A DNA stretch of 64,000 nt from SZUA-309 sp965232595 (GTDB lineage Bacteria; Pseudomonadota; Gammaproteobacteria; Pseudomonadales; Azotimanducaceae): the NCBI GenBank assembly GCA_965232595.1, contig OZ246983.1:4898001-4962000 (forward strand), read 5' to 3'. Below, piece by piece: positions 35,205 through 44,070 of the stretch. Under the pieces are notes generated by a model. The model saw nothing but the letters and a program-made list of their open reading frames with translations, had not been told where the DNA came from and did not search any database. Position 1 is the first letter of the stretch; every line of letters starts with the position of its first letter. The translations under genes and the position numbers were made by a program.

Positions 35205-36391
35205 ATCCCAGCCAGTGCCCGATCAACGTGCTCTTCCGTGTTGTATATGTGAGGACAAAGCCGGAGCCCGCCCGTTGGCGCCCCGATGATGCCGTGCTCC
35301 CGATAGAGCCTGTCCCAGACCTCACCCTGACGCTCCGGGCGGGCCGAGGCGATGCAGACCCCGCCGCTGAACGCCGGATCCAAAGGCGTGACCAGGGTGA
35401 CACCGGCGTCCAGCATGCCTTCCTTCAGGCGCTGCGCGAGGTGAAGCATCTGCCGTTCCACATTGGCCGGACCGATCCGCTGGTGCAGTTCCGCAGCAAC
35501 GCTCATCGACGCCAGGGCCGCGTCGTCGCGTTGCCCGAGCGACTCGAACTTCCGCGCGCCGACCAGGTCGGTCTCGGCATCGTCACCCCATCCCGGCGCC
35601 ACCGTTGCCGGCCAGATCTCTTCGATGCGATCCGCTTTCACGTAGAGCATCCCGACTTCTTTCGGGCCCATGAACCATTTGTGGGCGCTGCCGGAGAAAG
35701 AGTCGCAGCCAACCTCCCTTAAGTTCACATCCAGGGCACCCCAGGTCTGGGCGCCGTCCACGTGGAAGTGAACGCCGCGGGCCTGGCAGATTTCGGCCAG
35801 CGCTTCGATGGGCAGCTTGAGCCCGGAAACGTTGGACACATGAGTGACCGTCAGCACCCGGGTGTTCTGCGTGATCGCTCGCTCGAACGGTCCGATCAGA
35901 TCGTCTGCACGCTTCGGCTGCGCCGGCACGCTGACCGTATTTACCTTTACGCCGTAGCGCTGGGCGCGAACCGCCCAGGCGACGTTGTTGGTCGGATGAT
36001 TCTGCTCCCAGATCACCACCTCGTCGCCTGCGTTCAGGCTGATACCGGCGTTGATGATGTTGTTCGCTTCGGAGGTGTTGCGCACCAGAGCAACCTCATC
36101 GGCGCTGACCCCGAGCGGCGCTGCCACCGCAGCACGAGCGGCCTCCAGGTACTCGGCGAACTGGGCCCGATTCTGAAAAGATGGATCGATGTCGATCAGC
36201 TGGGTGTAGCGGCTCACCTCTGCTGCTACCCGCCGTGGTGATGGACAGAGGTTGGCCGCATTCATCGGGATCCGATCCTCAGAGAACGCGAATTCCGCCC
36301 TGACTGATTGCGCGGCCGAACTGGCGGGCGATGCTGCAAGCGCTGCGCTGCTACCCAGCAGACCTACAAAATGACGGCGAGTGGTGTGCAT
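35177..36391 (-). CDS. Tat-exported class V aminotransferase-fold enzyme
   Basis: This protein has 404 residues from the ATG ending at 36391 (a GTG at 36415 would add eight). The N-terminus TTRRHFVGLLGSSAAL is a twin-arginine signal, ending near SSAAQS. The body is a class V PLP enzyme: TSEANNIINAG, HVSNVSGLKLP, HVDGAQTWGALDV, and the PLP lysine in SAHKWFMGPKE. It is nearest in type to isopenicillin N epimerase, EgtE or cysteine desulfurase-like proteins. Tat export would carry the folded PLP enzyme to the periplasm, which is unusual for this family. The 3' end overlaps the convergent DUF6790 gene by 28 bases. Confidence 0.9.
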   Translation of the reverse strand: MHTTRRHFVGLLGSSAALAASPASSAAQSVRAEFAFSEDRIPMNAANLCPSPRRVAAEVSRYTQLIDIDPSFQNRAQFAEYLEAARAAVAAPLGVSADEVALVRNTSEANNIINAGISLNAGDEVVIWEQNHPTNNVAWAVRAQRYGVKVNTVSVPAQPKRADDLIGPFERAITQNTRVLTVTHVSNVSGLKLPIEALAEICQARGVHFHVDGAQTWGALDVNLREVGCDSFSGSAHKWFMGPKEVGMLYVKADRIEEIWPATVAPGWGDDAETDLVGARKFESLGQRDDAALASMSVAAELHQRIGPANVERQMLHLAQRLKEGMLDAGVTLVTPLDPAFSGGVCIASARPERQGEVWDRLYREHGIIGAPTGGLRLCPHIYNTEEHVDRALAGIQALRPLLA

Positions 36392-36453
36392 CTTCACGCC
36401 TTCGAGGGGACACACCTCAAGAGGTTATCCGCAAAGGGAGGGCTTGCCCACTT

Positions 36454-37200
36454 TCAGTCGAGGTGCCGTCGCGAGGCCTCAAGGTCGCAGGGGAACAGGT
36501 GCAGCTCCGTGCCGGGAGCTGTTCGCACCAGCGTTACCTCGAGCTCGAGCTGTCGCCGCAGATACTTGGAGTCCTCAATCACCATAACTCCCTCCATGCG
36601 CTGACCGTCCTCGCTGATCCGGTAGCGCTCTTCGATCACTCTGGCGTCGCTGGCCGGAGCGTTTCTGCTCAGGCCACCCCAGATAGGGGCAAGTGCGGAC
36701 GTGCGGATAAACAGCTCTCCCTTGCTTATCTGCCCTTCGGCATAGCCTGCCGCAGTGGGTTCGAGGCCTGTCGGTCGCTGCGAATCCATGTGAATTGTCC
36801 GCACCGTGCTGAAGTACTCGTGCGTGATCGTCAGCGAATCGTCAGCGATCGACCACTCCTGCAGGTACGGCGTCATGACGATGGACGGCAGCCCCGGTGA
36901 CTGGCAGTTGTTCGCGGGCAGCAAGTCGGGATCAAAGGTATCGAACACTGCACGCCCCTCGGGAGTCATCAGCATGCGAATCAGATGGTCTGACCGGGTC
37001 AGTCCGTTTTCGTCTGCGTCGAAGCCAAGGGGCCTACCTGCCTGATCCCGACCGGCGCCACGCTCGAAGAAGGGTGGTGGTCTGGGTTCCACCTGCCAGA
37101 GACCAGCAAAATCAGCCAGGGTAGCGGTCCGGGAGGAGTTTTCGTCTGCACGGCAACCCGTCGCAATAAACAGCAGACCGAGTAAAACGAGAGTTCTCAT
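36454..37200 (-). CDS. Lipoprotein of unknown function
   Basis: This protein has 248 residues from the ATG ending at 37200. It has a lipoprotein signal with lipobox LFIATGC, then a beta-rich domain: ADFAGLWQVEP, PANNCQSPGLPSIVMTPYLQEW, LTITHEYFSTVRTIHMD and RTSALAPIWGG. The wording (a GxW start, NCxSPGLPxIM, RxIHMD) matches a broad set of uncharacterised proteins found in steroid- or xenobiotic-degrading proteobacteria. No function is established. It lies 41 bases after the acyl-CoA ligase and 62 before the aminotransferase. Confidence 0.8.
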   Translation of the reverse strand: MRTLVLLGLLFIATGCRADENSSRTATLADFAGLWQVEPRPPPFFERGAGRDQAGRPLGFDADENGLTRSDHLIRMLMTPEGRAVFDTFDPDLLPANNCQSPGLPSIVMTPYLQEWSIADDSLTITHEYFSTVRTIHMDSQRPTGLEPTAAGYAEGQISKGELFIRTSALAPIWGGLSRNAPASDARVIEERYRISEDGQRMEGVMVIEDSKYLRRQLELEVTLVRTAPGTELHLFPCDLEASRRHLD

Positions 37201-37241
37201 ACTCCTTTTTACGCAGCGAGACGGCTGACCCGTCGCTGCCC

Positions 37242-38918
37242 TCAACCGGCTTCCAGCATCGCGTCCCGCATCTTGAACTTCTGGATCTTGCCCGTGACCG
37301 TCATCGGGAACTCGTCGACGAAGCGCACGTGGGTCGGCACCTTGAAGTGAGTGATCTGATCTTTGCAGAACGCCTTGACGTCGTCTTCGCTGAGCGCCGC
37401 ACCCTCTTTCAGCTGCACCCAGGCGCAGACGATCTCCCCATACTTCTGATCCGGAATGCCGAACACCTGAACCTCCTGAATGTCCGGATGGGTGTAGAGA
37501 AACTCTTCCACCTCCCGCGGGTAAACGTTCTCGCCGCCGCGGATGATCATGTCCTTGATCCGCCCGACGATCTGCACGTAACCCTCCTTGTCCATCTCCG
37601 CCAGATCACCCGAGTGCAGCCAACCGGCCGAGTCGATGGTCTCGGCGGTACGCTCTTCATCGTCCCAGTAGCCCTGCATCACGGAGTAGCCGCGACAGCA
37701 GAGCTCGCCTTTATCGCCGAGCGGCACCACCTTGCCGTCTTCACCGATAATCTTGATCTCCTGATAGGGGCCCACCTTGCCGACGGTGCCGCAGCGCTTC
37801 TCTGCCGGCGCATCGATATCGGTCATGTGATTCACCGGGCTGGTTTCGGTCTGCCCGTACATGATGGTGATCTCGCTCATGTTCAGGCGGTCGATGACCT
37901 GATGCATGAGCTCCAGCGGGCATGGGGCGCCCGCCATAACCCCGGTACGCAGGCTGGCGGTGTCGTAGTCGGCAACGTTCGGCAGCTCCACCTCGGCGAC
38001 GAACATGGTCGGCACTCCGTGCAGGGCGGTGCACTTCTCCTCGGCGACCGTTTCCAGCACGCTCACCGGATCGAAACCTTCGTCGGGGAACACGGCACAG
38101 GCGCCATGGGTCATGCAGGCCAGGTTCCCCATCACCATGCCGAAGCAGTGGTAGAGCGGCCCCGGAATGCAGAGCCGATCCTGCTCCGAAAAGCGCATGC
38201 CAGCGCCCACCTGCAAACCGTTGTTGAGGATGTTGAAGTGCGACAGCGTGGCTCCTTTCGGGTTGCCCGTGGTGCCGCTTGTGAACTGGATGTTGATGGC
38301 GTCGTCCGGCTGCAGGGTGGCGGCGATCTCGGCCATCCGGGACCGCTCGGCAGCACCGCCCATCTTCATTACCGCATCGAAGTTGAACATCCCCGGCGAC
38401 TGCGCGTCGTCCATGCGAATCACCGCCTCAAGCTGCGGCAGCTTCCCGGCGCGCAGTTTGCCCGGCTCGCAGTCCTTAAGCTCCGGCGCCAGCTCGTTCA
38501 GCATGTCCAGATAGGCACTCGTCTTGAACCGCTCGGCGCTGATGATCGCCCGGCAGCCTACTTTGTTCAGCGCGTACTCGAGCTCATAGAGGCGGTATGC
38601 CGGATTGATGCAGACCATGATGGCGCCGATCTTCGCCGTGGCGAACTGGGTCAGGCACCACTCCACCCGGTTGGGTGCCCAGATGCCCACCCGATCGCCG
38701 GGCTCGATGCCAACAGCCAGCAGTCCGGCGGCCAGGGCATCAATCTGCGCCTGGTACTCGGCAAAGGTCCAGCGGATGCCCTGGTGCCGGACGACCAGCG
38801 CGTCCCGGTCACCGTGCGTCGCGGCGATGCGATCGACGCAGGCACCGATGGTCTCGTAAAGCAAAGGCTCGTTTGCCTGGCCGCAGAGGTAACTCTGTCC
38901 TTTCGGCAGGTTCTCCAT
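37242..38918 (-). CDS. Acyl-CoA synthetase (AMP-binding)
   Basis: This protein has 558 residues from the ATG ending at 38918 with GGGGAAG upstream. It is an ANL-family ligase: the P-loop FTSGTTGNPKG (212-222), MYGQTETSP, the hinge region RIKDMIIRGGENVYPREVE, and the catalytic Lys544 in VTGKIQKFKM. It activates a carboxylic acid with ATP to the acyl-adenylate and then the CoA ester; the length and motifs fit medium/long-chain fatty acid ligases of the FadD/AlkK kind. It heads a leftward unit with the lipoprotein and is divergent from an LLM monooxygenase. Confidence 0.95.
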   Translation of the reverse strand: MENLPKGQSYLCGQANEPLLYETIGACVDRIAATHGDRDALVVRHQGIRWTFAEYQAQIDALAAGLLAVGIEPGDRVGIWAPNRVEWCLTQFATAKIGAIMVCINPAYRLYELEYALNKVGCRAIISAERFKTSAYLDMLNELAPELKDCEPGKLRAGKLPQLEAVIRMDDAQSPGMFNFDAVMKMGGAAERSRMAEIAATLQPDDAINIQFTSGTTGNPKGATLSHFNILNNGLQVGAGMRFSEQDRLCIPGPLYHCFGMVMGNLACMTHGACAVFPDEGFDPVSVLETVAEEKCTALHGVPTMFVAEVELPNVADYDTASLRTGVMAGAPCPLELMHQVIDRLNMSEITIMYGQTETSPVNHMTDIDAPAEKRCGTVGKVGPYQEIKIIGEDGKVVPLGDKGELCCRGYSVMQGYWDDEERTAETIDSAGWLHSGDLAEMDKEGYVQIVGRIKDMIIRGGENVYPREVEEFLYTHPDIQEVQVFGIPDQKYGEIVCAWVQLKEGAALSEDDVKAFCKDQITHFKVPTHVRFVDEFPMTVTGKIQKFKMRDAMLEAG

Positions 38919-39001
38919 CTTCTTCCCCTGATTCCCATGAGTTCGGTCTGAAACCAGTCTACGAAATGACCAATACGAGTTCACCCGCCCCCGACCTCAG
39001 G

Positions 39002-39007
39002 TAAAAT
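39002..39007 (+). promoter_or_regulatory. Possible -10 box for the LLM monooxygenase
   Basis: TAAAAT stands 29 bases before the ATG at 39037. TTCACC is 16 bases further upstream (38980-38985) as a weak -35. It lies in the 118-base divergent gap with the acyl-CoA ligase. Confidence 0.3.
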
Positions 39008-39036
39008 CCGCCGCTTGAAGCAACTACGGATTGGCG

Positions 39037-40065
39037 ATGAACAGCAACCTGCCAGCGCTCAGCATTCTCGACCTGGCCCCAGTCGTTCAGGGCGGCACGC
39101 CCGGTCAGGCTTTGCGCAACAGCCGCGATCTGGCCCAAAACGCGGAGAGGCTTGGCTACCAGCGTTACTGGCTTGCCGAGCACCACAACATGGCCGGCAT
39201 CGCCAGCTCTGCAACCGCCGTCGCCATCGGCTACGTCGCTGAAGGCACCGAGCGGATCCGGGTTGGCGCCGGCGGCATCATGCTGCCCAATCACGCGCCG
39301 CTGATCATCGCCGAGCAGTTCGGCACCCTCGCCTCCCTTTACCCGCACCGGATCGACCTCGGTATCGGCCGGGCGCCAGGCACGGACCAGGTCACCGCTC
39401 AGGCCCTGCGCCGCACCCTGAACGGCAACATCGATCACTTTCCCCGGGACGTGATGGAGCTGATGGCCTATCTGGACGATGCGGAGGAAGGCCAGCGGGT
39501 CAGAGCCGTTCCCGGCGCCGGCACCAAGGTGCCGGTCTGGATCCTCGGCTCGAGCCTCTACGGCGCTCAGCTTGCCGCCATGCTGGGCCTGCCCTACGCC
39601 TTCGCCTCTCACTTCGCGCCGCAGATGATGATGCAGGCCATCGAAATGTACCGCTCATCTTTCCGCCCTTCCGAGCAGCTGGACAAACCCTACGTGATGC
39701 TCGGCTACAACGTCTGCGCGGCGCCGACCGAGGACGAGGCCAGATATCTGCGCACCTCCTCGCTGCAGGCCATCATCAACCTGCGCAAGGGCACGCCGGG
39801 CCAGCTGCCACCGCCGGTGGAGAACCTGGCGCTGAGCCCGGAAGACGAAGCGATCGTCGCCAGCTTCGGCCAGTGCTCGGCCGTGGGCGATCAGCAGACC
39901 GTGGCCAGCAGCCTGCGCGCTTTCGCCGAGCAGACCGGCGCCGATGAGCTGATGATCGCCGGGCAGATTTTCGACCATGGTGCCCGGGTGCGCTCATACG
40001 AGATACTCACCCAGGCATATCAATCCCTCATGCAGGCGGATGTTGAGGAGACCAGCAGTGTCTGA
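39037..40065 (+). CDS. LLM-class flavin-dependent monooxygenase (YhbW-like)
   Basis: This protein has 342 residues from the ATG at 39037 (a TTG at 39031 is possible). It is a luciferase-like TIM barrel: YWLAEHHNMAGIASSATAV near residue 48, RIRVGAGGIMLPNHAPL, LYPHRIDLGIGRAPG, and PVWILGSSLYGAQLAA. These are the hallmarks of the YhbW/MsnO8 group, FMN-dependent proteins of largely unknown substrate. Its end overlaps the start of the DUF2058 gene by eight bases. Confidence 0.93.
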   Translation: MNSNLPALSILDLAPVVQGGTPGQALRNSRDLAQNAERLGYQRYWLAEHHNMAGIASSATAVAIGYVAEGTERIRVGAGGIMLPNHAPLIIAEQFGTLASLYPHRIDLGIGRAPGTDQVTAQALRRTLNGNIDHFPRDVMELMAYLDDAEEGQRVRAVPGAGTKVPVWILGSSLYGAQLAAMLGLPYAFASHFAPQMMMQAIEMYRSSFRPSEQLDKPYVMLGYNVCAAPTEDEARYLRTSSLQAIINLRKGTPGQLPPPVENLALSPEDEAIVASFGQCSAVGDQQTVASSLRAFAEQTGADELMIAGQIFDHGARVRSYEILTQAYQSLMQADVEETSSV

Positions 40066-40666
40066 AAGCCTTCGTGATCAGCTGGTAAAGGCGGGCCTCG
40101 CCACCGCAACGCAAGCCAAGAAAGCAGAGCGGCAGGCGAAAGCGCAGCAGCATGCCAATCGCTCCGGCGGCAAGCCCGGGAAGTCAGGTAAGCAGGGGCA
40201 GGCCAAGCCGAAGAAGGTGGACCCGAACTCCCCCGAGGCCGTGAAGGCGCGCGCCCGGAAACAGCAGGCAGAGAAGCGGGCCCGCGACAAAGCCATAGCT
40301 GAAACCAGAAACGAGAAGGCTGCCGCCAAGGCGCTGCGGGCTGAGATCAAGCAGATCATCACCCAGAACGAGCAGCGGCAGAAAAACAGCACGGACGAGG
40401 ACGTGCCTTACCAGTTTGTGCACGGCAAGAAGATCAAGAAAATCTACGTGCCCCCGGCCCAGCGGGAGCTGCTGATCAAAGGCACGCTCGTTGTCGTCAA
40501 CAACGATGGGCTCTACAGCCTGGTCAGCCAGGAGGTGGCGGAGCAGATCCGGGCCAGAGACCCGAAGCGGATCATCACGGGACAGGACGAGGAGAAACCG
40601 CCGGAACCCGGCTCGGATGACGAGTTTTACGCGAAGTTTGAGGTGCCGGACGATCTGGACTGGTAG
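40058..40666 (+). CDS. DUF2058 family protein
   Basis: This protein has 202 residues from GTG 40058, chosen because GAGGAG lies seven bases upstream and the family begins with SLRDQLVKAGL. The first half is a Lys/Ala/Gln-rich, highly basic and probably coiled helical region (about 20-105). The second half is a compact domain with PYQFVHGKKIKKIYVP and LAIV-type strands, ending in an acidic tail. DUF2058 (E. coli YaiL) is conserved in Gammaproteobacteria; the basic region suggests RNA or nucleoid contact, unproven. It overlaps the monooxygenase gene by eight bases. Confidence 0.9.
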   Translation: MSESLRDQLVKAGLATATQAKKAERQAKAQQHANRSGGKPGKSGKQGQAKPKKVDPNSPEAVKARARKQQAEKRARDKAIAETRNEKAAAKALRAEIKQIITQNEQRQKNSTDEDVPYQFVHGKKIKKIYVPPAQRELLIKGTLVVVNNDGLYSLVSQEVAEQIRARDPKRIITGQDEEKPPEPGSDDEFYAKFEVPDDLDW

Positions 40667-40701
40667 GTTTTCGTTCGATTTCAATGGGATAGGGAGGGAT
40701 C

Positions 40702-42024
40702 GTGACGGACAATCTGACTCATCTCGAGGCAGCGCTGGCGGCGGAACGCTGGCTCCAGCGGCACGCGCGGGAAACGGAGCACGGTCTGGCCTGGGGGCTG
40801 GCGAACGAGGCGCCGGATAAGCTCGTTCGAACCCTTTACGCCGGCTCCGCCGGCATCGCCCTCTTCTATCTGGAACTTCATCAGGCCACCGGCGAGGCAG
40901 CCTATCTGGATATCGCCCTCCGCGCCGGCAGAGACATCGACGCCTATGTCCGCGGCAAGGAATCCCTCACCTGCTCGGCCCTGGGTGGCTGGGCAGGCTA
41001 CACCTTTGTTCTGAACGAAATCGCCAGGGCCGGCAACGAGCCGTCGCTTCGCGAAACGGCCGCCTACAGCGCGCAGAAACTGCGTGACCAGGCATCAGAG
41101 ATCGGCGCCGGGATCGGCTGGATCGCGCCCATGCCCTACGCCAACCTGACAGGACAGAGCGGCCAGCGTGAGATCTACGACGTCGCTGAGGGTGCTGCCG
41201 GTGTCGGTCTCTACTACCTCTACGCGCACGAACAGCTGATCCACCCACAGGCGCTGGAATGGACCCAGGCCATTGCCGAACGACTGCTCGAAGTGGCCAG
41301 ACCAGCAGAAGGCGGTCTGCGCTGGCAGCTGATGGAAGACATCCCCTGGCCGTTCGATGCGCCCAACTTCGCGCACGGCACAGCGGGGGTTGCCTACTTT
41401 TTCGCCCGCGCGTTTCGTGCGACCGGTGAGCAACGCTATCTGGATGCTGCCGTTGCCGGCGCCGGGCACGTCATGGCCATGGCGGAGCCGGTCGGTGATG
41501 GCCATCTGGTCCCCCACATCCTCGACGACGGCAGGCCGAACCGGTTCTACCTCGGGATGTGTCACGGACCGCCGGGCACCGCGAAGCTGTACTACCTGTT
41601 GCACCAGCTCACCGCTGAGGCCAGCTGGCTGGAGTTTTCCAGAGGGTTGGATCGAGGCCTGGTTGCGCTTGGCGCGCCGGAGGAACGGGGTCGGGGATTC
41701 TGGAACAACATCAGCCAGTGCTGTTGCGACGCAGGGATCGGCGACCACGCCCTCTGGCACTACCGGGCAACCGGCGATGCCTTCTATCTGGATCTGGCCA
41801 CTCGGGTCGCCGCTGAAGTTCTGCGTCGGGCAGAACAGGACGGCGACACCCTCTGCTGGCCGCAGGCCGAGCACCGCTCCCAGCCGGACTTCATCCAGGC
41901 GCAGACCGGCTACATGCAGGGCGCGGCCGGTGTCGGCAGCTTCCTCCTGCACCTGGCCACCACGCAGAGCGGCGAGCCGGTGAAGATAGTAATGCCGGAC
42001 ACGCCTTACGGCGGGTTGCCGTAA
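40702..42024 (+). CDS. Orphan LanC-like alpha-toroid protein
   Basis: This 440-residue protein has seven repeats of a GxxG hairpin, at about AGSAGIALF (48), LGGWAGYTF (94), AEGAAGVGLYY (162), AHGTAGVAYFF (224), CHGPPGTAKLYY (287), CCDAGIGDHAL (341) and MQGAAGVGSFLL (405). This is the alpha/alpha toroid of LanC lanthionine cyclases. Candidate zinc ligands are C287-H288 and the run C340-C341-C342. In nisin cyclase the lone Cys comes first and Cys-His second, so the order here is reversed. No LanB, LanM, LanT or precursor peptide is nearby. It may add glutathione or another thiol to a substrate, as proposed for animal LanC-like proteins, or act as a terpene-cyclase-like barrel. Function open. 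Confidence 0.88.
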   Translation: MTDNLTHLEAALAAERWLQRHARETEHGLAWGLANEAPDKLVRTLYAGSAGIALFYLELHQATGEAAYLDIALRAGRDIDAYVRGKESLTCSALGGWAGYTFVLNEIARAGNEPSLRETAAYSAQKLRDQASEIGAGIGWIAPMPYANLTGQSGQREIYDVAEGAAGVGLYYLYAHEQLIHPQALEWTQAIAERLLEVARPAEGGLRWQLMEDIPWPFDAPNFAHGTAGVAYFFARAFRATGEQRYLDAAVAGAGHVMAMAEPVGDGHLVPHILDDGRPNRFYLGMCHGPPGTAKLYYLLHQLTAEASWLEFSRGLDRGLVALGAPEERGRGFWNNISQCCCDAGIGDHALWHYRATGDAFYLDLATRVAAEVLRRAEQDGDTLCWPQAEHRSQPDFIQAQTGYMQGAAGVGSFLLHLATTQSGEPVKIVMPDTPYGGLP

Positions 42025-42137
42025 CAATGCCACGCTGCCGACGACGTTGATGGTCCTCGCCCGCGGCCAGCTGCGGCGCGGGAAGACGTCCGCTCGCCGG
42101 GCTGCTATGTTGCGGCAACGATCAAAACGGATTTGAG

Positions 42138-43121
42138 ATGAGCGCCAGGGAGCAGATCGAGCAACTCAAGAGCGGCATGCAGAAGTCCATCATCGGCCAG
42201 GAGGCGGTGGTGGAACGGCTGGTCATCGGCCTGCTCGCCAACGGCAACCTGCTGGTGGAAGGCCTGCCGGGACTCGCCAAAACCCGGGCCATCAAGGCGC
42301 TGGCGAAGAACCTGGAGGCAGACTTCAGCCGCATTCAGTTCACCCCCGACCTCCTACCTTCAGACGTCACCGGCACCGAGATCTACTATCAGCAGGAAGG
42401 CGCCGGTGAGTTCCGGTTCGAGCCTGGACCAATCTTCGCCAACATCGTGCTCGGCGATGAGATCAACCGCGCGCCCGCCAAGGTCCAGGCCGCGATGCTC
42501 GAGGCCATGGAGGAACGCCAGGTGACCGTGGCCGGCACCACGCACGCGTTGCCGCCGCTGTACATGGTGATGGCTACCCAGAACCCGGTAGAGCAGGAAG
42601 GCACCTACCCGTTGCCGGAGGCACAGCTCGATCGCTTCCTGATGCACGTGAACATCGAGTACCCACCGGTGGAGGACGAGGTGAAGATCATCGAGCTGGT
42701 CCGGGGCGAGGAACACACGGATCCCGCTGCCGGCGCAGCGCCGGGCCAGCAAACCTCGAAGATCCCGCAGCAGGCGATCTTCGACGCCCGCAGCGAGATC
42801 GCGGCCGTGCAGGTCGCACCCGCCATGGTTCGCTACATGGCCGATCTGATCTTCGCCAGCCGCAACCCGGCAAGCTACTCGGAGGATCTGAATCGCTGGA
42901 TCGACGTCGGCGCCAGCCCCAGGGGATCGCTCGCCCTGGACAAGTGCTCTCGCGTGCATGCCTGGCTGAACGATCGAGCTTACGTGGATCCGGAGAACAT
43001 TCGGGCAATCGCTCACGACGTGCTCCGTCATCGTCTGATGCTCTCTTACGAAGCTCAGGGCGACGGCATCCGCGCCGACCAGGTGATCGATGCGCTGATC
43101 GAGCAGGTCGCGCTGCCTTAG
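42138..43121 (+). CDS. MoxR-family AAA+ ATPase
   Basis: This 327-residue protein is a MoxR AAA+ ATPase: Walker A GLPGLAKTRA (about 41-50), Walker B IVLGDEINRAP, sensor ATQNPVEQEGTYPLPEAQLDRF, and a C-terminal lid with SPRGSLALDK. MoxR proteins act as chaperones that load metal or remodel partners through VWA-domain proteins. It begins a seven-gene unit with a DUF58 gene 4 bases on and two VWA genes, a standard MoxR-VWA set. The 113-base gap after the LanC-like gene probably holds the promoter. Confidence 0.96.
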   Translation: MSAREQIEQLKSGMQKSIIGQEAVVERLVIGLLANGNLLVEGLPGLAKTRAIKALAKNLEADFSRIQFTPDLLPSDVTGTEIYYQQEGAGEFRFEPGPIFANIVLGDEINRAPAKVQAAMLEAMEERQVTVAGTTHALPPLYMVMATQNPVEQEGTYPLPEAQLDRFLMHVNIEYPPVEDEVKIIELVRGEEHTDPAAGAAPGQQTSKIPQQAIFDARSEIAAVQVAPAMVRYMADLIFASRNPASYSEDLNRWIDVGASPRGSLALDKCSRVHAWLNDRAYVDPENIRAIAHDVLRHRLMLSYEAQGDGIRADQVIDALIEQVALP

Positions 43122-43125
43122 GCTC

Positions 43126-44070
43126 GTGGCGACCGTCGACGCTCGCATTCATGTGGATCTTGCGCACCTGCGCAACCTGCAGGGGGCAGCCCAGGGATTG
43201 AGCTTTCTCCCCAGCCAGCCGAGCGCCAGCGTTCTGAACGGCCGGCACGTGTCCCGCCTGCGCGGCCGCGGCCTGAACTTCGAAGAGATGCGCGGCTATC
43301 TGCCCGGCGACGACATCCGCTCCATCGACTGGAAAGCCACTGCCCGCACCGGCACCCCGCACGTCCGGGTGTTCACCGAGGAGCGGGACAGACCTGCGCT
43401 GGTGGTGGTGGACCAACGGATGAGCATGTTTTACGGCTCGCGCCTGAACATGAAGTCCGTGACCGCCGCCGAAGCGGCCGCAATCGCAGCGTTCCGGATT
43501 CTGGACGCCGGCGATCGAATCGGCGGCATTGTCTTCAACGAGACCGAGCAGAGGGAATTTGCGCCGCGACGCAGCGCGGCGAGCCTGTACGGGATCCTGG
43601 AAGCGGTGGCGGACATGAACAAGGCGCTGAACGCAGACAATCCCGCGACTGCCGAGCCCGGCAACCTCAACAAGGTGCTGAAGAGCGTGGCGCGAATTGC
43701 CGCCCACGATCATCTGGTGCTGGTGCTGAGTGACTTCGACGGCATCGACGACGCAACGGAACGTCACCTGGGCAGAATTGCGGCCCACAACGATCTGATC
43801 CTCGGGCTGGTCCACGATCCTTCTGCCCGCAACATCAACCGGCAACCCAAAGCTGTGCTGGGCGACGGCAGCCGGCAGGCCGAGGTGGATTTCGGCCGGC
43901 CGGAAATCGCCGAAGCGGTGCGGCAGGTGTCGTCTTCCCGCCTGGATCGCATCCTCGATTGGCAGACCCGCATCAACCTCTCGGTGCTGCCCCTGTCGGC
44001 CGGTGAGGACACCCTCCTGCAGCTGCGCAGGCTGATGGCGGCAGCGGCGCCGAACCGGCGGATCCGGTGA
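43126..44070 (+). CDS. DUF58 domain protein
   Basis: This 314-residue protein starts at GTG 43126. It has the DUF58 signature RGLNFEEMRGYLPGDDIRSIDWKATART (cited here only as its first part, GRGLNFEEMRGY) near residues 45-70, then a VWA-like fold with VVVDQRMSMFYG and VLVLSDFDGIDD. DUF58 proteins pair with MoxR ATPases; the exact biochemical role is unsettled. The stop overlaps the DUF4381 start (GTGA). Confidence 0.94.
   Translation: MATVDARIHVDLAHLRNLQGAAQGLSFLPSQPSASVLNGRHVSRLRGRGLNFEEMRGYLPGDDIRSIDWKATARTGTPHVRVFTEERDRPALVVVDQRMSMFYGSRLNMKSVTAAEAAAIAAFRILDAGDRIGGIVFNETEQREFAPRRSAASLYGILEAVADMNKALNADNPATAEPGNLNKVLKSVARIAAHDHLVLVLSDFDGIDDATERHLGRIAAHNDLILGLVHDPSARNINRQPKAVLGDGSRQAEVDFGRPEIAEAVRQVSSSRLDRILDWQTRINLSVLPLSAGEDTLLQLRRLMAAAAPNRRIR

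Noticed and set aside
37329..38951. A 540-codon plus-strand frame across the acyl-CoA ligase
   Set aside because: It mirrors the ligase codons, with biased His/Arg/Val composition and no recognisable domain.
40702..42024. A lanthipeptide biosynthesis cluster around the LanC-like gene
   Set aside because: There is no precursor, LanB, LanM, transporter or protease nearby; neighbours are a DUF2058 gene and a MoxR operon.
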